DNA of 64,000 nt from Hermatobates lingyangjiaoensis (lineage: Eukaryota; Arthropoda; Insecta; Hemiptera; Hermatobatidae). Where the stretch lies: the NCBI GenBank assembly GCA_026182355.1, contig JAPFBL010000321.1, positions 277,001-341,000 on the forward strand. Direction: 5' to 3'. Every line of letters starts with the position of its first letter. Within the stretch, counting starts at the first letter, position 1. The position numbers were made by a program, and so were the translations under genes. This document shows positions 22,801 to 34,935 of the stretch, piece after piece. The notes under the pieces are model-generated. The model was not told the DNA's origin and searched no databases. It worked only from the letters and a program-made list of their open reading frames with translations.

Positions 22801-25800
22801 TCTATAGTGTACAGTAAATATAGTACAAAAATAAAATAAAATAAGTAAGAGAATACGAACCTAAGGGTGAGTGCCAGTTTTTTACCCTACAATGAGTAAA
22901 TACCACATAATAAGTGATTGCACTACGTTAGAATTAAATAATTATTTATTTTCACCCGTATTAATCCAAGTTGTCAGTAATATCAGAATAATCATCATAC
23001 TTACTGACTTCTTAGTCGGAGCTTCCAAAGCTCTCCGCTTCTATGGCTGGGATCATCATACATAACATAACATAATTAAATTATATTAATGAGTGAAAGA
23101 ATATGCAAATCATATAACAAATAGGCTTACAATAGCGGATGAGACAGACTAAAGTGTTGTGGTGTCGGAGAATTGTGAATTCCTACCTTTCGTGCTATCT
23201 TTATGGTCTTCCCTCAATACTTCGTTGGCACGTAGCGTTTCTTCACCTTCACTGATAAGATATCATCTTTCCAATTAGTCAGCAAACTTGCACAAATACT
23301 GACATACTTCTTTGTAAAGTGCCTATAATGAGATGCCTTTAATCAGGGCCTTCTACCTTTATGAGATCCTAGTAGGAGGAAACCTTTGGTGTTCATAAAT
23401 ATACAACTATTATAGATTAGGATCTAAATTGTACTTTAAATGTTAATTGATATAGATAATCTGTATCTAAATATATATAAAGTTCACGATTTTCCGTGGA
23501 AACAGAGACCTGAAATTATTATAATCTTTAATTTTGTTGTGATTGGCTTTGTGGTAGTTGTATTACATAATAACAAATCATATTAGGAGGGTCAGAGTAG
23601 CCTATAATATATAATAAACTATTACATTAGAGATTAAAAAGGAATAATTTTAGAAACAAACTTGAACACAACTGTCAGATGAAATATGAATGTTCTAAGG
23701 TGACATTATAAATACACATTTCTTTCATTAATGTTATTTTATGTTGGATGAATAAATTGAATATTTCAATTTACAAGTTTTGTTTGCTTTAAATATATTT
23801 AATTGTGTATATAACTTGAATTGATGTTTTATTTATTTGTGTCATAAAATAATTGATTATTACTTTACTATAAGTAAAGTGAAAAAATTCGATCTCGAGA
23901 TTTTGACGGAATTACATGTTTTGAGGTCCCAGAAGTCGTTTTATGACGTTTTTACGATGATGTCTGTGTGTGTGTGGGTGGGTGGGTGCGTGTGTTAGCA
24001 TTGCTTGTTACCACGCTACGGTCCAGAATCTTTGATGGATCAAGTTGATATTTTACACAAAAATGTGCCCCATTTAGACGAAGATCCCTATTGTTTGGGA
24101 AGAATTATGCATGATGGGAAAGTCACTTTTTTTGCCAAAAACCGTTTTTTTTAAAACATTTATTTCTCCTAAACTGATAACTCTAGAGTTTTGAAATTTT
24201 CACATTATCTTTGAGGTTACAAATGGAACAAACGAAAAATATATTCAGAATTTTAAAACAACAGGAAATATTTTTTTTTAATAAAATGTACAAATTTTGA
24301 CTTATAATTCAATCTGAAACCTTCTGAGAGCGATACAAGCCATACTGTTAGACGGATCACAATAAAACTATGCCTAAAAATAAAACATTATGTGGAGAAT
24401 GAGTTGAGATATTTTTTTTCAAAATTACATTCGCTAAAGGGGCGTTAGAGTACGATTTCTGCTTTCAGAAAATGATTTTTTGACGCAAAACGGCTCATTA
24501 AAAAATAATGAAAATTTGACCAAAAATGGAACAAAAAATTAGCAATTCATAAAAAAAAATTTATTAAGTTTCAATTACGGGAAAGAGCAATAACGCTATA
24601 AAAACTGTTTGTTTATAGTAGACTAAGAGATCACCTGCTATACTTGTCGATTTTTTTATATTTTTTTACATTGTTTACATTGACTTAGAAATTTTTTGAG
24701 CAAATCCACTGAGATAAAATTGATATTTATAAAGGAATAATTTAAATTGTTTATGGACTTATATGAGATGTAAGAGGAATAATATTGTGCAGGAAAATAA
24801 TAACACTCACTCAGAAAAAATTCGTATATATGTTATTTTACAAAGGGGAAGGAAAATGATCTTATTAAATACTAAGAAGCTTATTATTATTATTATTTTA
24901 AAGATTAAAATTCCCAGTATAATAATTCTATAAAAGACCAAAAATGTAAATGATAATTCATAATTGGAATCTTTCGTTTAGAGATTAATAAATGTAATTA
25001 TCGTACATCTTTAATTAACAAAGCACCTTAAAATAACATTTTCTTCGCTGTTTAATATGTTTTTCAGAGAAAAAAAGGGTATTTTCCTGTTTTAAGTTTT
25101 AAAATTTTACTTTAATATTCAATGTAGAAGGATGTCAAGTAAACGATGTAAGAAATCCACTGGCTGTTTGAACGAAAGCCATTCTCTTGTAGGAGAATAA
25201 ATCGTTTCAAGAAATGTTCACTTTGGTTTTTCAAAAATGTTATTACTGCTGTAGTTATACTAATGAAATTATTTGCAAATAATAAATTATTTGTGATGTA
25301 CAAAAATAAGCTTATAAATTGATATGTCCTTCAATCACTATCTGTACTACCTCAGCAATGAAAGGCTAATAATTATATCCCATTTAGATGTTTACGTTAT
25401 GCTTAAATGAGACGTTATGTTTTATATACTCAAGAAATTTGACATTAAGTTTCTTATAGTAAAGTAGGGTGTAGGCCACTCCAGATTTTTTTTACTTTTA
25501 AATGATTTTTATTTTGCTAAATATACTTACTGTGTATATTATATCTTTTATCATGTTTTGAATACTATATCAAATTTGGGAAAGTATTAAGTCTCCCCAC
25601 AAAAAAAGTTCATTATAAGAAACTAAACAAAACAACGCGTTTCGAACACTTGATGTTCTTCTTCAGGAAACTTCTTAAACATTTTTTTTAGATGTAACCT
25701 GAAGAAGAACATCAAGGGTTCGAAACGCGTTGTTTAGTTTCTTATAATTTTTTTGTGTGGACACTTAATACTTTTTCTAACATGAGTGAATACCACACTA

Positions 25801-28800
25801 TAACATATTGCGCAGTTAATGAATACTATATTAAAAGCTTGGGCCATATAAGAATCTGTTTCCGTACCTTAATAACAAGTAACAACAATTAAAATGATCG
25901 CTGTCAATCATGTTCAGTGAATTTATTTCAATAACTATTGCTATAATTTCTGAATGACACAAAGGTTCATGGGTCGTCTGGTAATTCAATGTTTTCTTAT
26001 CTCGACAACATATATTGTACACTTATTTTCTATCCAGGTTTGGTGCAGCTTCAATAATACAACACATTTAAGCTAACGTTTCGTCTATGTTTGTAGATAT
26101 CTTCAGGGCAATATCAATACAGAATTTAATTAGAATAAAATAAAAAAATGTTTAATGTACATTATTTAATATATAAAAACCAATTAAAAAGAAGATAGCA
26201 CACAGATAGACACAGGAGTAACTCACTTCTATATTTCTACCATAGTCGACATCAGGAGGCGAGTCACGCAGGAAGGCAGGGCAGTGACTAAATTTTTAAT
26301 TGGTTTTTATTTAAAAATTCGCTGGACCGTTTCATTTAATTATTTAATATAATAATTACCTTGGTATTTTACTATTGAAACAAAATAACTATATAACTGT
26401 TATATTCACATTAGCCTATAGTGCTGCTCCAGTCTGTAATTTCTAGTTTCTTTTTTGCTATGATGTTCAGGTTTTTTTTTAAAAAAGAATTTTTTTTTAC
26501 TTATCAAATCTAATATAGACTTCTAAATCTATATTTCGATGGCATGTTGCGATGGAGTCAAAGCAGCCTTAATGAAAAATCTTTGTTTGACCAAAATTTA
26601 TTCAACTGGTTATACAAACCTATAAATATAATAAAATATATATATTTTAATTACAATGTCAAGTTCAAAGATGGGTTTTTTTGAGGATTTTTAGTCTAAG
26701 AAAGTAACACTCCTGTTTATATGCCGACCGTTTCGTCAAAAATTGTTTGGCATTTTCAAAACAATTTATTGACGACATAAAGTATTGAAAACAAATACAG
26801 ACATGAAATATCAACCAACAAAAAACACAATAAACTAATACATGAAGTAAAAGAAACCACAAACATTGCTAGTGTTATTGTTTTTTTAATAGAAAACATG
26901 TGTTGTTTAAACATAATTACACTTTTTATTAATTATTAAGGCAAAACAATTTTTTTTTAAACAGATAAGTAATATTGCAAAATAATTCTGCGAGAATACC
27001 TCTAAAAGAGCATTCAAGGAACAAACAGACAACAAAAAAGCAGTAAATAAAAAAATTGCAAAACAATACAAATATGGAAAATATAAACTAAATAAGGGGA
27101 AAAAACTACAAAATTATTACCTTGTTTTCGATTATCTTTAAATAACACATGTTTAATATTAAAAAACAATAACACTGACTATGTTTGCGGTTTTCTTTTA
27201 CTTTATGTGGTGTTTATAGTTTGATTAATTGTGTTTTTTTGTTTTTTATTGGTCGATATTCCGTGGATGTATTTGTTTTCACTACTTATGTAGTAGTGAA
27301 TTAAAAATTTTATTGACTTAAAAATCGTCAATAAATTGTTTTGTAGAATTGAATATGCTAAACAATTTTTTGTGAAACAGGAGTGTTATAATTAGTTGTG
27401 CAATCCGTAATTGTGTAGTATTTACTCATTCTGAGGTAAAATGGATAAACAAACAAAAGTCTCCACACAAATGAAGTTTTATTCAACGCGAACACATTGT
27501 GTTCATCATCAGGTAGACACTATAATACAAATTATATCTAATCAGTTACAAAATTAGAGTGAAATAATAATTCTCTTAATTTAATTTTATTATTTCACTC
27601 TAATTTTGTAACTGATTAGATATAACTTGTATTATAGTGTCTTCCTGATGATGAACACAAAGTGTTTGAAACGCGTTGAATAAAACTTCATTTATGTGGA
27701 GGCTTTTTTTTATTTATCAATTTTACCTAGAAGGAGTGTTATTTCTTTGGACGAAAAATCCTCAAGAAACCCATCTTTGAACTTTAAGAATCAGTGGTTG
27801 AGAAGCTATATCAATATAATGTCAATTTTTTTTTTTAATAGCAAAGTTCTGTAAATAGTAAACATGATCTGTAATTGTCCTTGAGTCCTTATCGTAAACT
27901 TGTTAAAGCTAAAACCGTTAATTCTCTTAGTTCCTTCCATTTTTATAACTCTCTGTACCATCAGGTGTATTTCTTTGATCTTGCTTATTTAAGTCTCTAT
28001 TTTATTAATCTACTAGATGACCCGTGACCTCTTGTGTCACTCAGTGTTAGGAAATTATAACAATAGTTAGTAATATACATTCACTCAGTGGGTTCGATCT
28101 CCACCTGACCTTTGATTTATTCACGCGAGAGGTGAATAAATCTGAGCACGTCGTCCATCGGAGAAGGACGTTAAACCGTCGGTCCCGAGCCTGTACGATG
28201 TCAGGTATTCGTTAAAGATCTCTACTCTAAATATACTTGAGTTTGGCAAAATTTAGAACTCCCACTGTAGAAGCAATCTTGATTGTGTGGTATCACAAAG
28301 GGCCAATGCTCGGCGTACGTGTGTTCTCTTGTGGGACTGCCACTGCAACCTAACCTAACCTAGTATACTCGTATATTCACTAAACGTGATTGATAAGAAT
28401 AACTGTTATTGTTGTTTCTTGTTATTAAGCCATGAAAAAAATATTCTTATATGGCCCAAGCTTTTCATGTAGTATTTCTAACATTATTCGAGATATATAC
28501 ACAATAAGTAGATTTAAAAAAACAAAAAATCATTCATTCTATTACATAATTAAATAAAACATCAATTCAAGCTTTATAAACAATCAAGCATGTTTAAAAC
28601 TAATAAAACCTGTAAATTTAAATATTCCTTTTATTTTCCCCAGCGTAAAATAACTTTAATGAAAGGATTTGTCTTTATGATATTACCTTAGAACATTTGT
28701 ATTTAAGCTAACATTTGTGTTCAAGTTTATATAACTGAAATTATTCATTTTAAATCTGTAATGTAATAGTTTATTATATATACTTTTGGAATTTCATACA

Positions 28801-30414
28801 TCTGTTTAATGTTTATGTTTCAAATACGAATTTTAAATCAAAACAATGGCTTTGAAAGTTTGTCTTGAATTTGGAAAACTGACCGATTCTTGATAAATAC
28901 AATTTGTCTCATATATATTTATATGACGAGATAAAATTAATAAATGAAATAAAAAATCATCATCTAAAAGGGGACTGAGGTTTTTTGAAGAAAAACTCTT
29001 CAGGTTTATTCTATAACATAAATATATTTTACATCTGGAGTCATTAATTTTACTTGACTAATGTTGAGAGAATTTATTTCTCATTCTCCTTTGTTTTTCA
29101 TTTCATTATTTGTAAAGTAGCTAATATATTTATTACTCGCTGTTTTCTTTAATATTCGTTTGAATAATTCGTCATAAACTGGAATTAACAGGTATTCCAA
29201 TTTACACCTGTTTGCAGATATTCAAACATGAACATCAGAGTTTTGTAAGTATATAGGTAATTTGTATTTAGGAGAAACCCGAAAACGAACCCTATGTATT
29301 CCAAAACATTTTTGTTTTATATTTTAACTTGTTTGTTTGGAGATTTTCTCTAATTATTCTTTTATTTATAACATTTATTCGTCTAAAAAAAATACCCCTT
29401 TATGTTTTAGACAAAGAAAAGGATAATAATCGGATTTTTCGACAAAAAAGGAGTACCAGAATATAACATTTTCCGACGAGCTGCCAGTAATTTGAAGGAT
29501 GACTGCCAATTTCATATTGGATTTGGGTAACAAATTCTAATCATTTATAAAAACAAAATTATATTTTATTCTATATTTTGTATTTTTGAACTAAATTAAA
29601 TTGCATGATTGTGTCCCACCCATTTCACACTTTATTTACAGATTGGATTTGCATGGTAACCAAAGTATATTTGTACGAAATCTTGGACCTTATCGGTAAG
29701 ATAATTAAAGGCAATTAAAAAGAGTAGATGTCTTACTTCTTAAGTCAGTTGTAGATACAGCACCGCTTTTTAGTCTTGATTAAACTTCTTTTTTTTTCAT
29801 TTTTAATTGGTGATGCACTGCACTAAAAATCAATTAAGATTAGTTAATTTTTTTTTAGATTGCTAATTAGTTAAATTCATCATTTTTTTTTTGCTTAGTT
29901 TCAAGCATTCCGATGTTATCACATAGTCAATAGTCATGGCTTAAGACAGGCATGAGCAACTTGCGGCCCAACACGTGTTTTTGTGCGGCTCTCGGAGATT
30001 ATCTGGAATTCTATCATAATAATAAAAATTCCTTTGCTTTGTTTCTTAACAAAAACTCATTGAGACTTTTGGAAGAAAAGTATAACATTAGAAAAAGAGA
30101 GCATAAGACCAACAAGTGCTTTATATATATATATAGTTCAATATAGACAAAGAAACATAGAGAAATAAAAAGAACACACTTACAGTCTCTAATTTTCGGT
30201 TTGAACCGTCTTCAGGAGAGATAAGAGAGGGAAATCAAGTGCACTGGTTCAGAGACGGTTGGAGACCCTTGACTTGGTTTCCCTCTCTTATCTCTCCTGA
30301 AGACGGTTCAAACAGAAAATTAGAGACTGTAAGTGTGTTCTTTTGATTTCTCTATGTTTCTTTGTCTATATTGAACTATATTTGTCCGTTTTGGATCGTA
30401 TTTCCAACGAAAAA

Positions 30415-30454
<40 letters not shown>

Positions 30455-33400
30455 CACACAGGAAAGAGAAAACACAAATAAAAGACACACACAAAAGACT
30501 CACAACGATATTTCGACAGTCGTCGTCATCGGGTAGAAGTAGTCCCTTTGAGTAGCTGAAGCTAACTGCGTGGTAGGCCAAATGCAACGAACACGCGCGC
30601 ACTCTGCCTGCCGCCCTAGGTAAGCTACTAACTACAGAGAGAATAATAACTAAAAAGAACAAATAAAAGCAAATAAAAATAACAGAAGGAGAAGACTAGT
30701 AAATGAAGCAATAAACAATTAAAAAATTAAAAAATAAAAAATAAAAATAAATAAAAAAAATAAAAATTAAAATTAAAAAATAATAAATAAATAAATTCTT
30801 AAAAAAAAAAAAAAAATTAAAATAAATAAATAAAAAAAAAAAAAATAATAAATAAATACTTAAATTAACGGTACAAGTTAAGGCCAGGAGGAGAGCGAGC
30901 TTTGAGAAGACAGATAATTGCCTCCTCTGAAGCTCTTAAAGTAACCCGAGAAGACTGAACAGGGATATGATTAAGGACTTGGACCCGGAAGCAGTGATTA
31001 AAAATATATATATGTATGTATATGTATATGACACAACTAATCTTTTAGGGACTGCATTGTTATAATTATTTCGTTGTCAAGATTAAATAATGAGAATGGA
31101 ATAATAATTTACATTATAAGAATAATAAAAAAGGAAATAATGATTGCTACATTAATATAGCACACAGTGTGTATTTTTATATTTATATATATATATAAAA
31201 AGATTTCACATAAACACGTGAAACAACAATCAATGATCAAACCACAATAAGAAATGGGAAAACAAGACTAAGATCTTTCAACCGTAACAAGCGGTCTTCG
31301 TCAGAGTTGGGTTTTTGACTCTGACGAAGACCGCTTGTTACGGTTGAAAGATCTTAGTCTTGTTTTCCCATTTCTTATTGTGGTTTGATCATATATATAT
31401 ATATATATATATTCTCCTACTCTCCTGATGACGAACAACAGTTCGAAATATTGAATTAAGTAAGTAAGTTTTCTTTGTATTCTCTTTTTTGTGTCGTGCT
31501 TTGTGTAATTTAAAGTTATATATATATATATATATACATATATATATACATTCTCAATGGTCAAACCACAGTATGAAAGGGGGGGGGGGGGGGAAGGCTG
31601 AGATCTTTCAACAAGCGGTCTTCGTTAGTTGGGTTTTTGACTCTGAAGAAGACCTCTTTTGTAGTTGAAAGATCTTAGTCTTTTTTTTCTCATTTAATAT
31701 TGTGGTTTGATCATTGATTGTTATTTCACGTGTTTATGTGAAATCTTGTTATATATACATTATCAATGATCAAACCACAATATGAAATGAGAAAACAAGA
31801 CTAAGATCTTTCAAGCATAACCAGCGGTCTTCGCCAGAGTCAAAAACCGAACTAACTCTGACGTTTTTGACTCTGAGGAAGACCGCTTGTTACGGTTGAA
31901 AGATCTTAGTCTTGTTTTCCCATTTCATATTGTAGTTTGATCATTGATTGTTATTTCACGTGTTTATGTGAGATCTTTTTATATACATTATATACGAGTA
32001 TACAGGCTGTATATATTCAAATACCACAGATACTACCATGTGGGCCAGGGTTACTTGGGAATTATGTATGCGACCCTCAGTTCAGAAAAGGTTGCTCGTG
32101 CCTGGCTTATGCCTTTAGTTGTACAATCTGTCACTATTTGCTATTTACTCATTATTGGAAATTATAAAAAAAAAAGTCTCCACATAAAATAGTTTTATGA
32201 AGAAAACAACTTTATTTTTTAGGTTTGTCTGTTTTCTAATGAATTCAGAAATAAGAAATAGAAAACTATGTGATGTAAACGCTTTGTTTTCAAAAAAAAA
32301 ATTGAACAGCTCTTATGTAAATCTTGACGTACCCAAAAAGTTTGTGGTTTTTGAAGTAATCCTGTAAGAAGTGCTCTTAGTCCAACATTACAAATCCAGA
32401 GTCGAGTATCCTGTACTAATTACCTGAGAAATCAATAGTAGTAATTTATTACACACAAACATAAATCAGCATATCTATATACTTTTAAAACTCTGTGGAC
32501 TTGATTCCTTGCTTGTCAACTTTTAGACAATAGTGATGCCACTGAAAGTAAATAACACTAAATTTCTCGGAAGTTTATTATTTCAAAGTTTGAACAACGA
32601 TAAATCAACACACTACACCCTTCCCATCTTTTTGTTCAGTCCTTTATCATTAATTATCAATTTTACGTTTAATTAAAAAAATTATAATACTGATTTCGCC
32701 TTACTGTAATTCATGTTTTACTATGAGTAGTCGTAATTGAGACAAATCTAATATCACCGAAGTTTTGGATATTACTTCTGGCTAATATTTATTTTGATAG
32801 TTTATTGAAACTAAGGTTTTTGAGATGTTCCTTCTGAGAAATACTTCTGTTAATGTCTTATTACTAATTTCAGTATAAAGTTTATGAGTGTTTGCTATAA
32901 TGCATCTGAGAGATACTTGTTTTGGTAGCTTCTTACTAGCTTCATCCTACTATTTACAAGTAGTGAGATATTACTTCTGAGAAATATTTGTTTTATAATC
33001 CACCTTTAATCGAGAAGTTTTTATATCACTGTCGTATGTAGCAGTAGTTGTACAGTACTATTTCAATTGACAGTTAGTTTTTTCATGGTCTGGTTTATGT
33101 AGTTTTTTTTATTACTTATTCATTGATGACTATTGGTATTGATAATAGTATCGATCGTGGAATAGAAACAAAACTAAGGTTTATCAGGACTGGGTCAGTT
33201 CTTCAGGTTCAAATTAAACTCTCATTTGCCAACGTTTCGGTCTTTATTCAAAACCTTTTTCGTAGGCAGAAGTATAAATTTTGAAACAGAAAAACTAAGT
33301 ATTACATTACAAAGAAAAATAGTATGTGGATTTTAACAACAACTGTAGTCTGAATGAATACGTGACAAAGTTGTCACGTGTTTTGAAAAATGATGATTGA

Positions 33401-34889
33401 AGTATGTTTTGAACGATTTACCATGGGAATTGCTTCCGCACTCACCTAATTCTCGTGACCTTGCACCCAGTAATTATCATCTGTTCTCAGATTTAGCAAA
33501 ACCCTTACAGGTTGTATGTCCTCCGAAGGACGTCATACGCAGATTTATTCACCTCCCGTGTGAATAAATCGAGGGCCAGGTGAGGATCGAACCCCAGACC
33601 TATCAGTTCAGAGGCGAGTTCACTGAGCTAACCTGGCCCCCTCTAAATAAAAATTCATGACTCATCCCTGTGTCAGAAATTTTGACATAAGAATGTTGAT
33701 AATTAAGGGAAATTATTTGTTTCCTTCCATATTGTATCCGTTTCACATTATTATTGCTAAGTGATTTTTTCTTATTTCTTCTGAGGTAATATGGATAAAA
33801 CAAACAAAAGTCTCCACACAAATGAAGTTTTATTCAACAACAACGCGTTTCGAACACTTTGTGTTCATCATCAGGAAGACACCAAAGATATGGTGCTGAA
33901 GGGATGGTCAGGTTGGAACAACATATGTATGTATGTTGTATGTTGAGTTACAACCGGTATGTTGTTTTTATGTTGACATTTTTATTTCATTGTTTTATTT
34001 GACAAACTAACCATAATTTGATCTCATAAAATACTCATATATATATATATATCAACAGATTCAATAATATATCGACCGTTTGATAGAATAGGTGTGTTCT
34101 CTAATCGGGGTTCGGTCAATTTTCCAGGATAAAAAATTAAGCTCTCGTTGCCAACGTTTCGGTTTTATTGAAAACCTTTTTCATAGGCAGAAGTAAAAAT
34201 TTTTTAACTAAGAAAATTAAATTTACATTATTTAAAGGACTAGAGTCTAGTCAAAGGTTTTGTCTGGTTAACATTGTTGTTCCTTTAAATATTGTAAATT
34301 TCATTTACTTAGTTAAAAAATTCTTACTTCTGCCTATGAAAAAGGTTTTGTCCCTTTCGGATCGTATTTCCAACGAAAAAGTATATATATAATTAAAAAG
34401 TATGCCGATTTTCATGTTTGTTCTTTTTCTGTTTAATTTCTCCAGTTTTTTTAAACTTGTTTTTCAACATTTCTGGTAAAACGTACATCAATTCTCCAAA
34501 TGATTTATTACTGAAATCCACAACAGTAATTCAAGTTATAATACTAAACTATAAATCTAACATAAACTACACAATAAATTGTTTTGACATTTCAGTCATC
34601 ATAAACCATCTTCAGTCTGAATGACTGATACGTTGGAACAATTTATTGTGTAGTATATGTTAGATTTATAGTTTAGTATTATAGCTTGGATTACTGTTGT
34701 GGATTTCAGTAATGAATCATTTGGAGAATTGATGTACGTTTTACCAGAAAGGTTGAAAACCAAGTTTAAAAAACTGGACAAATTAAACAGAAAAAGAACA
34801 AACATGAAAATCGGCATACTTTTTAATAAGACATGTCTAAATGAAGGTCTGCTCCCAAAATATACTAATATATATATATATATATATAC

Positions 34890-34935
<46 letters not shown>

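Noticed and set aside
25112..25303. conserved small protein in repeat R4
   Set aside because: Found in both full copies, but copy B shifts frame internally, so shared ancestry explains it better than selection.
30366..30662. 98-codon minus frame and its plus-strand twin at 60010-60306
   Set aside because: They read through the 3' untranslated tail of the Penelope-like element into (TA)n. They are identical because the element is repeated, not because a protein is conserved.
33538..33645. tRNA gene
   Set aside because: A and B boxes are present, but the body continues as the SINE and no normal cloverleaf is visible.
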